A stretch of DNA of 64,000 nt, from the NCBI GenBank assembly GCA_918026815.1, contig CAKJVC010000255.1, positions 1 to 64,000 of the forward strand. The letters run 5' to 3'. This DNA comes from Chalara sp. BL73 (Eukaryota; Ascomycota; Leotiomycetes; Helotiales). The translations under genes and the position numbers were made by a program. Numbering within the stretch: the stretch's first letter is position 1; each line of letters starts with the position of its first letter. Below are positions 10,641-21,600 of this stretch, piece by piece. The notes under the pieces are model-generated. The model saw only the letters and a list, made by a program, of their open reading frames with translations. It ran no database searches and was not told the origin of the DNA.

Positions 10641-12302
10641 ACTGTTGTATGAAAGACGATAGAATAATTATCAGCGTGCACTGCTCTATGTTTTGAATCT
10701 ATCTACTTATAATCGTCTTGCGTGGAATGATCCAGAACTGGGAAGCAATCCCGCATCAATTTGAGCTTGGACATCTGATGAATTAATAGGCGGGACCAGC
10801 ATCAACCGATGTCTTCTTGCCTGTCCAAGCTTTCGGTGCTGATGCCGTCCGCGATTCCTTCAAACTTCTCTTGATGGACGAAGATATATGATATAGGAAG
10901 CTCAATAGAAACAAATCTAAGTTCGCTACTCCCGAGGTGTCTGTCGGCCATAAGGTCATGCGTGTTAAAAGCAAGATAGATAACCTTCATGGATGCAACA
11001 ATCTCATCATCATCTTCAAACATAATTACCAACGACTCTAACAGGACGCTCTTGATCTTTGGAACAGTGGAGTACATCTATACCATGTGTATTACGCAGA
11101 TGATAACGAGCACCTTTTTATGTTAATCTCATCAATTGCAGTGAAAGGGACAAAGGATGAAACCAACCAAATGGAACTTCCGACCAATGCTGGCGAAAAG
11201 CCTCGCTATAGCTAAGAGGTTAATGAGATCCATGGGTGCGATGGAAGTTATGACCATGGTGACGCCTTTTGCTCAAACGCACCATGCAGTCGGCGATCCC
11301 AAACAGCATGAGTGATTGTCTACTGATGTGGTCCACATTATATGGGCGAAACAAATTGGTAGCGGTTATGCCACTGATCCAACAACAATGGAGAATAGGT
11401 TACACTCGTGCGCCAAATCCGAGATTTTAAAGAGTATCGGCGTTGGTTCCCCTAATTTCCATTAGATCAGGCTCCAGAAGCGATACTTGCGTAATTTTGA
11501 CCGCTAAGATAGCTATGGACTGTACGGTAATACTGATAAAAGACGGGATGTCCGCGGTTTGAGTGACAGCGCTGCCGTCGAGTCGTATTGAGTCCAGTTA
11601 ATAGAACGAAATCGCGCGTACCGGCTGTCAAAACTAAAATAAAGGAAGTTGTTGGAAAGCTGTTGTCGTACGGTCTATGGCATATCTCTGGCCTCCTGCA
11701 TTCTCTAGCCGAAGATTCTGTCTGTTGTGTTTTAAACGATAACTGACGCAAACCAGTATTACTACTTTATTTACATAAACGCAATATTTAGGAGTTCAAA
11801 ATATTCAAGACTTGCATGTCAATATGCTTGCAGTATGCACGTGATCCGGACAAAGCAAGACTATGCACCTGTTGCAAAATCTGCCTGTATCATATCCACT
11901 TAGGTCGAGACGCCACTGTTACTCTTCGTACTAATTAAACTCATGCATATGTACGGATCTATCCTCAAAACCTCGAACAATGGTACTGCGTAAGTCATTC
12001 ATCAAGGGCTTATTGCTCGACAGAAACTGCACCTGCCATACCACAATGAAGTCGCGACTCATGAACAAGCACATTTACCTTCGAAAATCATAAGTTTTCA
12101 CGACATCACAATTACGATAGGGGTGGTTCAGTGAACAAAATTTCCTGGAATTTCTCTTATTGCATTAAACAACTATGCATATGCGGCTTGGAACCACTCC
12201 AAACATTCGAATGGGCCTGCATCTGGGGAGATGGTATCCATGACCCTCTAGACTCCCAAAAGTCAACTCTCTAGATGCAAATCTCTCTTGTGCTGAGTCT
12301 GT
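10641..12302. other. Intergenic 1.7 kb, no convincing gene
   Basis: A 91-codon minus frame with an ATG at 11077 (ending 10802) is the best candidate but has no family resemblance and no visible partner exons. The rest is stop-rich in all frames. Confidence 0.4.
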
Positions 12303-14627
12303 TTATGCATATATCTCTACCTCTGCCAGTTGGAATCTATAAGCAGCTTCACTCCCAACTCCACCCAATGCTGTGGCATAAATACGCACGAATCTAGCTG
12401 CTGTCGAGGGAAATGTGAGGACCTGCCCATCCCCAGCTCGTGGGCTCGGATAATCGTTTACTGAAAGTAACGTATTCCAGGGTCCTTCGACGCTATCTGA
12501 ACTCTGAATCTCAAACTCAGTTGGGAAACCAGTACCTGAAGATGTTGAAAGATCCTCCCGAGGGAACGCAACGACTTTCCCAATGTTCTTGCTTGACCCA
12601 AGATCAATAACGACCCATTCGGTTGCCTCAGCTGTCGGATGTGAGACAGAGGACCAGGCACTTCCACTTCCATCTGTCACGAATGGCGAACGCCAAGCCG
12701 TCCCAGCTTCGGAACTGGTTGACACGGGCGCTCCAAGTGCGAGGTTGTTAGAAGCGCCTACCGCAGTGCCTGTATCACCGGTTGCCAGATACATAGCTGG
12801 GGAACCCCAGATGGTCCAACCATAGCGTGTATTGCCTGTGGTATGGAGTGTCAAAGAGATAGTCTGGCCAGCCCAATCAGTCACGTCGGCCATTACCGGG
12901 ACCCAACGCTTCCACAACCAGTAATTTGGATTCAGATGGAAGTTTGGCCCAAACAATCCTTTCCCATTGATGGTAACTTGGAACTGGACTTCTCCGCCAA
13001 TGCCGGCGCCATCTTTAATGCCAACAGATGTCCAAAAGTTGAGCCTCTCTCCCGAAGATACATTTGGTAGCTCGATGGAATACGTGAGGACGCCCTCGAC
13101 GTGAGATAATATGCTCTTTCGCACCACATTGCCAACTGATCCAGCAGGTTCAAGATGATTATCGATACCTGACTTTGTAGCCACATCGAAGTGATCATAT
13201 AGATCATATACCTTGTTGCCCGGGTTCCATGATGTTGGTTGAAGATCTCGAGGATTATTGCCGTAGTCCAAAAGAAACTGCTTGATGTTATTACCAAATG
13301 TATCACCCCACTGTGGAGAGTCAAAGATAGCATATTGATCTTTCACTGCCGAGTCGCTTTCCCACGAGTTCGGGCAGATTATCTTTACACCATCGTTATA
13401 CAAGTTCAGCAAGTTGTTGTAGCTAACCGCTGAATCCGTTGTCAGCGGGTTAAGCTCGAATACACCCCAGTTATTCTTGCCTACGCCTCTCAAAGGATTA
13501 TTGACTTTACCAAAGTCAGCAGGATTCCATCCATAATATGTAACACCACCCGCGCCATTTGCTGCTGTTGCGGTTTCAATGCTATCAGCATATGTATAAT
13601 CATCCACTCGTGGCGTTGCGTGGCCAAAGATCAGGTTTCGATCTATCCCAGCAGATGCGATCCACAAAGTTTCATCTGAAACGTGGTTGATGATCATCTG
13701 GATTCTCCAGCGTTCCCATTCTTCAGCAAATACATCTCCAGGAATCACTTGGGCTGGTGGGATTACGGAATCCCATGATGCAAATGACTGGCCAGTGGCA
13801 GTATTGAACTCATTGATATCACCAAACGCAGGTACCCGACCAGCACCAAAGTATTCGCCTCCCGGTCCATAAATATCAGTGTTTCGTAGCCACATCTTCC
13901 ATTCCGCGGTTGCGAGAGGATTATGATCGACGTTTTTCTTTGGATATATAGTCTCCGATGAAAGGCTGACTCCAGCAAATAATGAAGGATTTGCTTTTGC
14001 CCACTCCGCAATCACACGTGCTGAATCTTCCGTGTTGCGTTTCTTGTAGTTTCTATATGCATCGTTTAGGCGGGACAAAGTGAAGTAATTGCTTCCATAA
14101 TTGTGACCAAATTGCGATGCTCCTGTGCTATCTAACATAGTCGTGTCTGGCTTTGATGCGATAAAATCTAATAACAAATCTCCCCAACCACCATCTGAAT
14201 TCGGGGTGCAGCAGTCTGCCCATCTCCCATTGTTCATATGCACCAAAATCGGTAGTCCTGCCTTGACGGCTAGATCTAGCATATATTTCAGGTTCGTGGG
14301 ATCGAAGTTATAGTCTTGGGTGGCGTCCTGGATGTCACGACTGAGTGCCCAAGACGAGAACGACCATCCGAGCTTGGTCTTACTGCCTCCTACACCCAGC
14401 AACTGCTTCATATCTTCCAGTACAGCTAGATCTTTCGCTGGATCATGGCTTGCTAAGGCTCCCTCCCAAATTGGAAGAATGTAGGTAGTATCCTCAGTGG
14501 AAGTTCCACTTCTTGTTGCTACAAGAGGAGAGTTATCAGCTTGAGGGATGGCTAAAGCACAGGCAAGAGCTGAGCCCAAGAGTAGGATCAAGATCCCCGT
14601 GAGTATGGTATTTGTGATGGGTCTCAT
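12303..14627 (-). CDS. Secreted glycoside-hydrolase-like protein with C-terminal discoidin (F5/8 type C) domain
   Basis: This is a 774-residue secreted protein with no intron. The ATG at 14627 starts a strong signal peptide (MRPITNTILTGILILLLGSA); the frame extends 15 bases upstream but only to a TTG. Residues about 45-470 look like a TIM-barrel glycosidase (LPIWEGAL, GWSFSSWALSRDI, LVHMNNGRWADCC, VSLSSETIYP, FGDINEF), but I cannot place it in a numbered GH family. Residues about 490-630 look like a jelly-roll carbohydrate-binding module (VEGVLTYSIELP, WKRWVPVMADVTDWAGQTI, YGWTIWGSPAMYLA). The last 140 residues are a discoidin/F5/8C sugar-binding domain ending VRIYATALGG and LAEVEIY. It probably acts on extracellular polysaccharide or glycoprotein. 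The bacterial-looking architecture and lack of introns fit horizontal transfer, without proving it. Confidence 0.8.
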   Translation of the reverse strand: MRPITNTILTGILILLLGSALACALAIPQADNSPLVATRSGTSTEDTTYILPIWEGALASHDPAKDLAVLEDMKQLLGVGGSKTKLGWSFSSWALSRDIQDATQDYNFDPTNLKYMLDLAVKAGLPILVHMNNGRWADCCTPNSDGGWGDLLLDFIASKPDTTMLDSTGASQFGHNYGSNYFTLSRLNDAYRNYKKRNTEDSARVIAEWAKANPSLFAGVSLSSETIYPKKNVDHNPLATAEWKMWLRNTDIYGPGGEYFGAGRVPAFGDINEFNTATGQSFASWDSVIPPAQVIPGDVFAEEWERWRIQMIINHVSDETLWIASAGIDRNLIFGHATPRVDDYTYADSIETATAANGAGGVTYYGWNPADFGKVNNPLRGVGKNNWGVFELNPLTTDSAVSYNNLLNLYNDGVKIICPNSWESDSAVKDQYAIFDSPQWGDTFGNNIKQFLLDYGNNPRDLQPTSWNPGNKVYDLYDHFDVATKSGIDNHLEPAGSVGNVVRKSILSHVEGVLTYSIELPNVSSGERLNFWTSVGIKDGAGIGGEVQFQVTINGKGLFGPNFHLNPNYWLWKRWVPVMADVTDWAGQTISLTLHTTGNTRYGWTIWGSPAMYLATGDTGTAVGASNNLALGAPVSTSSEAGTAWRSPFVTDGSGSAWSSVSHPTAEATEWVVIDLGSSKNIGKVVAFPREDLSTSSGTGFPTEFEIQSSDSVEGPWNTLLSVNDYPSPRAGDGQVLTFPSTAARFVRIYATALGGVGSEAAYRFQLAEVEIYA

Positions 14628-16208
14628 CTTTTTCAGTCGCAAAAGATAGTTTGCATTGGATTAACGGTAACAGAGCAAACATATAGGATTCAGAACTGCC
14701 TTAGTCGAACAAATTTTGGATTGTATTTCCAATATGCCGTAACTAGCAAACTTTAAACTTCTAGTCTTTTCTCGGGCGAAGCTAAAGGCTTAAGCTATAT
14801 TGACGTTTGGCCTTTCACCTTTAAGCTTATTTCGCTAGCCTTCAGACCGAACGTGTCCATCTTCTGATGTGGTATCGTGTCTATATCAGAGTCTTGAATG
14901 CTATCAACATGATCTTCTGTTCTATGGTCACCCTTGTTTGCACAAGCTGATATGTACGCATGATACCTTCCCTAATCAGTATTTGATATTCAGGGGAAGG
15001 AGCCAAGACTAGCGTGCACTCGCTCAAAAAAAATTTTAAATTTTTTTTTTTAAATTTGCTACCATCAGACATGTCATTGGTTCGTTGATGATTACTTGAA
15101 TCCATTTTTGAGTTTCACTTTGCGCAACAGGATTCCCATTTGACAACTCATATGCCGTGGGTTGACCCTCACTGTCACTGTACTGGCATGGATGTCTACT
15201 TACGTTATGTACCTTGCACGTGCGCCTATAGGGTGTTGCTGTTAATATCTGAGAAGCTAAGAGATCCACTCAAGCTTACTAGATGATCTCATGCTTGTTA
15301 CATCTGCCAAATTTCGCCAATATAGCGTTCGCCATCCAATCAGAAATTGCTAGCTATAGTCATACCAAGAAAAAGTTGGAACTTCCCCTAGTATTCATAT
15401 CTTCGAAAATGAGCAGAAGAGATATCAGATGCCTCCTCCAATATGAGTAAGCTGTAGAAAGCGTGTTCGGCAACGGATTATTGTTCACCGACATCTGGTC
15501 ACAGACCCCTACCACACCATTATCATGTTCTATGAAGAGAAAATATCTTCCCCATGTTCACTCTAATGTGATTACACTCACATAATTTGACTTACACCCT
15601 GTCCAACGAAATTCTCGGATATCCCTTGGATGACAGCTTCTCGCGTAGAGCCCATGGAGAACCCGCATATACCCCAGCATCTGCATGGACCAATGGTATG
15701 TGATTAATGCATAACACCAACGGTCCGATGATACAACAAGATCATTGTACTGAGTAATGTGCCATGGTGGAGTCACATGAATGCCGGCTCCCGAGTAGAA
15801 GAAGTTGGTTGCACACGCGATGTTACATCAAATATATGGCGGGGTGGTCGGGTGGTGTCGCATCGTTACCCTAGGTCATTTATATCAACGTTATTGGTAG
15901 ATCACGGCGATCAAGCTTCAATTTCCAACATATGAGCTCTGCCCCGCATTTCCTCGAGCTCGAAGGCGTCCGCCTTGTCTCGCCTGAGTGAATTAGACAG
16001 AACCTCCAGCCACCTATTCACGATCAGCTTGCACAACGTTCGGGTTATATGTGACCGCGTAAGTGATAGCAGACCTTTTCCACCCCTTCGTTCAACTATT
16101 CAATGTTACAAGGTTACATCTTTTAATCTTCGTGAATTTTCTTTAAACCTTTGTACGTCCCTTTGAACTGCATATCAACGCCTCGTCACCGCACACAGGC
16201 ATATCAAA
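14628..16208. other. Intergenic 1.6 kb with an A/T tract at 15026-15057
   Basis: I find no gene. At 15026-15057 there are alternating A and T runs of up to 11 bases that fold on themselves. The two flanking genes are transcribed away from this interval. Confidence 0.5.
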
Positions 16209-17777
16209 ATGAAAGCAACAGCCCGTTTCCTGTGGTACATCCTCATCATCTCCATCGGTGGTGCAGTAGTGGGCATCGACCTTGGCTTGATAGCCACGAC
16301 TCTTGCCCAGCCAGCTTTTAATGACTATATGTTCCCAGCAGGTACAAAACATGTTAGTTCACTTGTTGGCGCCATTGTCTCCCTCGGCTCGACAGGCAAC
16401 GCAATCGGCTCTCTAGTCAACGGGCTTCTCCTTGAGAAGCTGGGTCGCAAAAAGACTCTACTACTGTCAACCTTTTTCACCATTGTGGGCTCGGTCTTCC
16501 AGACTGCTGCCAATGGCGTGGCACTCATGATCGTTGGGCGCTTTGTCGCTGGCATGGCTTTGGGTATCCTAAATCCTACAATCCCTATATATATCTCCGA
16601 GCTATCGAGGCCTGAGGAGCGTGCAAGACTAGTTGGCATATTTGGTTTGCTGGTCGCCATTGGTTTCTGTCTCGCCAACTGGATCGGATATGCTTGTTCC
16701 TATGCACAGGGTGATGTAACTTGGCGTCTAGCCTTAGCTATGCAATGCCCTCTTGCGATTCTGCTCATGGCCCTCTCCCTCATTCTTCCCGAATCTCCTC
16801 GCTGGTGTAAGTTTTCTTCAATTCTTCTAACGCCCAAGCTAATAAGCAGCAACAGTGGCGCAAAATGAGCAATACGAGGCCTTCGACCGTAGCCTGCGAA
16901 ACTTATATTCAGACGAGGACGAGGCCTATTTCGAGCGCACCAAGCTCGAAATCCGCGAACAGATCCGGCTTGAGGCAGAGCAGCGAGGAAACCGCAAAAT
17001 AGGCCATGCTTTAATTGAGCTCTTCTCGAAGAAATACATTAATCGAACTGCGATGGCGATCATGGTTATGCAAGTGGGGATTTTGAGTGGAAGTTTGGCG
17101 ATCCAGAACTATCAGGGCTTGTTGTACGCCAGCCTCGGCTTCAAGGGGAGGAGAGCAATATTGATTAGCGGATTCTATGGATTTATGGGTATAGCGGGAC
17201 AAATCATCAATCTGCTTGGAGTCTCGGATAAATGGTCTCGAAGACAAACTATGTGTATGATTATTCTATTTCCTCTCCTATGGTTGCATGAGTTGATAAA
17301 AGCTTAGATATCGGCTGCCTCGTCCTCGCGGTCATGCTCTCCATTCTTATGGCTCTCTCCCGCTTCTACGGTGATGGCCACAACGCCAACGGGGCCCGAG
17401 CAGGTATCGCATTCATCTTCCTGTATTCCGGCCTCTACGCCGTCTTCTTTAACTCCACGCTCTACACCATCGCTGCGGAGACCTTCCCGCAGCATCTCCG
17501 GGGCTACGGGACCTCCATCGCTGCGCTCTGCCAGGGTGTGACTGCCATCTGGCTTGGTCAAGTCACCCCATATGCGTTCGAGGCGATTACATGGAAATAT
17601 TATGCAGTATTTATCAGCTCTCTAGTTGCTTTGGCGGTATTTTACTGGGCGGCGCTGGAGGAGACGAATCAGCTAAGCTTGGAGAGGATCGCGGGTGTCT
17701 TTGGGGATGATGTTGTAGAGGTAGAGGTCAGTGAGAAAGGTGTTCAGGGTATACGGAGGGAAGGGGAGAGGCTCTAA
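16209..17777 (+). CDS. MFS sugar-transporter-family protein
   Basis: Three exons (16209-16806, 16856-17254, 17308-17777) give 488 residues in one frame; the introns are 16807-16855 and 17255-17307. The protein is a major-facilitator transporter of the sugar/hexose type, in the plasma membrane. Landmarks are the loop motif LGRKKTLLLS between helices 2 and 3, GRFVAGMALGILNPTIPIYI in helix 4-5, RPEERARLVG, and PESPRWL before the central loop, the hallmark of this family. After a charged central loop come helices 7-12 with NYQGLLYASLGF and AAETFPQHLRGYGTSIA. The length is a little short of the usual 500-550. The substrate cannot be read from sequence. A downstream ABC transporter shares the orientation but has its own promoter. 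Confidence 0.9.
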
Positions 17778-18466
17778 TGTGTTAGCCGTCTTGGAATTTT
17801 GGTGGCGGTGGGGATTTTGCTTAGCGTGGTGCATTGGTTTATGAATCCTTACCGGTTCTTTGCGCGAGAGGTATACCATATAGTTATTATCCTAGGCGGC
17901 TTAATGGGAATCACTGCTATCGAGAGGATGAGATGTGGAACTCACTTGATTCCTCTGTTTTTCTGAGACCATCCATGCTTCGCTTTTGATCTTGATGGGC
18001 TCATGTGCTTTACGCCTCGTCTAGGACACCTTTATTGGATTGTTTTGATCTGTTCAACTTAATTTAAGAAATAAGGTTGGTCAAATGTTATGCCATCTCG
18101 TCTATATCATGCTCTTAGCCGATTAAACGCCTACGGCTAAGAATTTTAGTGATGTGAAGTGTAAAGTGTCGAAATTTACGACAAACCTAACCCCCGTAAT
18201 CAGTAGAAAAAAGGCGCCGGTTTCATCCTCAAAGTCGATATTTGAATCATTTCTGAGTGGAGAGTCAATTCTTAATGATCTCTTTTGTCTTTTATTATCT
18301 ACAAAGGCGTCGAACCAATGCACGTTATTGCCTGAGGGAGCATAAATTTTACGGCGCATCAGGCAGGACAATCAATTATTTTTAGATCTAGAAGCTCGGA
18401 CGTCAGTATTTAGTAGCCATTTCTAACAGAGAATCGAAGGCAAGATATGGTGGGGCCAGGCTGCCC
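17778..18466. other. Intergenic, nothing coding seen
   Basis: No supported gene lies here; it is the 3' region of the MFS gene and the distal promoter of the ABC transporter. Confidence 0.5.
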
Positions 18467-18483
18467 GGGGGGGGGGGGGGGGG
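18467..18483 (+). repeat. Run of 17 G residues in the ABC transporter promoter
   Basis: An uninterrupted G tract lies 164 bases before the ABC start codon, flanked by short inverted arms (ggccagg .. cctggcc). The palindrome gtacatgtacatgt follows at about 18529-18542. It could form a G-quadruplex, or its length could be a sequencing artefact. Confidence 0.8.
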
Positions 18484-18582
18484 TCCCCTGGCCTCGCTTG
18501 CGGTGGCGATTCTCCGATTGGGTACGGTACATGTACATGTAAACTTGTGAGATACAATCCGGTGCCCAGGTGGTCTGCCTTC

Positions 18583-18590
18583 TATAAAAG
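18583..18590 (+). promoter_or_regulatory. TATA box of the ABC transporter gene
   Basis: TATAAAAG lies 57 bases before the ATG at 18647. The spacing leaves room for a short leader. Confidence 0.5.
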
Positions 18591-18646
18591 CTGTGATAGA
18601 AAACTTTCTCGGATCTGTATTTCTCAACTAATTGATTCCTTCAGCC

Positions 18647-21600
18647 ATGTTAGAAACCTCCTTTGGAAGCAGTGTTGCCCTGGACGGCGAGGGAATCAGC
18701 AACATTACACGATGCGGAAACGACTCTTTTCTCCACAGCTGTCATACCGAGTTTGACTTCTCTCTTTTATTCGAGCAGTCAATCCTCTCAATTATACCTT
18801 CTACAATTCTACTGTTTGTCGCTCCACTTCGTATTTCGCATCTCTCGGTAAGCCTGGCCCTTAAGCTCAGTTCTCTCTCTTCTGGAACTCGCAGGCAGCT
18901 CGAACGTTATATTAGGATTGGTAGTTCTTTTATCTTAGCGCCATCCCTGGAGAGAAAGTTTTTGAGTCAATTAGAATTACTGAAATCAAACCGCTCATTT
19001 TTGAGTAGCAAAGAAGTCACAAAGTCCGAGATCACCCATCAAGGTGGTCAAAACTTGTGAGTATATATTCTTGAGATGCCTATCAGTCACTGATAAAGTG
19101 CAGCTTACAAGCATTCTTTTAAGTGCTCTTCAGCTCGCCCTCCTTGTTTTTTGGGCACAAATACCTGGTACTTCTAGATCTAAGGTGTCTGTTGCATCGA
19201 CAGTTCTCGCCTTAATCTCCTCATTAGCACTCATATTCTTGACCTATGCGGAACACATACGATCAGTTCAGCCTTCCACGGTCATATGCGTCTATCTTTT
19301 CTTCTCGATAGCGTTCGACGCTGTTCAATGCCGGACTTTATGGCTCATGCAGAGTCTACGCCCTTACACCGCTGATCTAAAACCTCTCGTCACTGTTTTC
19401 ACCACTATGATTGCAGCAAAGATCATCATGTTTATTCAAGAAATCCAAAGCAAGCGTAAAATTCTGCGAGCCGCATGGCGGCATTTAAGCCCTGAGTCAA
19501 CTAGTGGAATTTTGAATCGCGAGTTTTTCTGGTGGGTGAATGGCCTTATGAGAACGGGTTTTAGGGCGATTCTCTCAGTAGATGGTCTGTATGTCACCGA
19601 CCAGAGGCTTAAGTCTAAATGGCTGCTCAAAAAGGCGGAAAGCTCATGGGAGAAGAGACAGCGCGCTGGAACTCATGCTCTGCTAACCTCAGTGATCGTG
19701 TCTGTAAAAGATACCATACTTCTCGCTATCATTCCTCGTATCTCACTGATAGGCTTCAAGTTCGCACAGCCGTTTTTGATTCACCGGATAGTTACGTATG
19801 TGCAAGAGGGTAAGCACACGGAAAGCTTGAATACGGCTTATGGGCTGGTCGGCGCGACTGCCTTGATATATGCTGGACTAGCAGTGAGTGATCGTCATAG
19901 ACTTTAAGATAGTCCCACGATATCATTACAATTCTAATACTTATTTTGGCTAGATATCAACAGGTTTTTACCAACATATTGTTTATCGATCTATCACGAT
20001 GATCCGAGGGTCTCTCGTTTCCTTGATTTATTCTAAGATTCTCAGATTAGAAGCAACTAACGGCTCTAATGGCTCTGCTGCTTTGACTCTTGCCAACTCA
20101 GATACTGAAAGAATATGCTCCTCCTTTGAAAGCCTACATGAAATTTGGGCAAACCCAATAGAGATTGCATTAGCCATCTGGCTCTTGGAAAAGCAAGTAG
20201 GGTTGGCATGTATTTCGCCTGCGGTTGTGGTGCTCTGTAAGTAGCTCAACCCTCTAACATTGCCATTCAGTATTCTGATCATACCAGGCTGTACTCTGGT
20301 AACTTTTCGGTTGTCCAAATTTATGGGGCCAGCTCAGGGAGTGTGGATGGATGCAGTCCAAAATCGAGTATCCATGACATCCAGTATCATTGGCAACATG
20401 AAGGAAGTGAAACTTTTATGCCTGGCGGATACTTGGCTACGTGACATTCAGAATATGAGAGTTCACGAGTTGAACTTGTCAAAGAAGTTCAGGATGCTGA
20501 TTGTTTATATGAATGTTCTAGGTAAACTAACTATGCTTTGGTCTTGAGGATTTTTGAATCTGGACTAACTTGAATTATAGGGAACGCAACCCCAACGATT
20601 GCACCTGTCTCGACATTTGGACTCTTCATACTCACCTCCAAGCTCCAAAAAGGTCAGATATTGACTATTGCTACCGTATTCACCTCCTTATCTCTTCTTG
20701 GGCTGCTCATGCCTCCTCTAGCACAGTTGATAGCAGCAATTCCAAGCTTTGCAGGCGCTTTAGGATGTTTTAACAGAATCCAGACATTCCTCCTCAAAAC
20801 AAACCATTGTGGCTACAGGGTCGGTACCTTGAATAACAATGTTATATCTTCAAGTCCTTCAGAAAGTCAAATTGAGCTTTCTATACTAGCATCCACTAGT
20901 CAACAACCGATATCCTTCTCCGACGATGAATATGCTTTATCTGTTCAAAATGGCTCATTTTCCGCCAGCGCTGATGGTCCTCTGATCCTCCAGGATGTAG
21001 CCATTCAAATTTTACCCTCTACCATTACACAAGTCATTGGCAGGGTCGGAACAGGAAAGTCAATTCTTTTAAAAGGGCTCCTTGGCGAAGCCTTCAGACT
21101 ATCCGGCGTTGTTAAGACATCTGTAAAGGACATTGCATATTGCGACCAGCAAACGTGGCTGGGCAACTCTTCTATCGAAGACAATATTGTGGGACAATCA
21201 AGCTTCGATCGAAACTGGTACAATACGGTAGTAGAAGCTTGTTCATTGGTAAAAGATTTTGCACAGCTGCCGCAAGGCGATAAACAGTTGATTGGTAGTA
21301 AAGGAGTGTCCTTGAGTGGAGGACAGAAGCAGCGAATTGTAAGATCTATTCTTTTTGATAACTGCTGGGCCATGCTGACTGTGAAGCCAGGCTTTAGCGA
21401 GAGCAATATATTCAAGAAAACAGATCGTAATAATTGACGACATTCTGAGCGGCCTTGACCGAAGGACCCAGGATGAAATCTGGGGCATGGTCTTTGGTCC
21501 TAGAGGACTCTTTCGCCAACATGGAATTACCGTTGTAATTGCTACACACACACGTATGTCTAGTTCAACGTTTCGTATCTACATTTGTGAAGCTTACTCA

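Noticed and set aside
20260..20287. First AG (at 20270) as acceptor of ABC intron 4
   Set aside because: It leads at once to a TGA; the next AG at 20286-20287 restores the CTLVTF..GPAQG family pattern.
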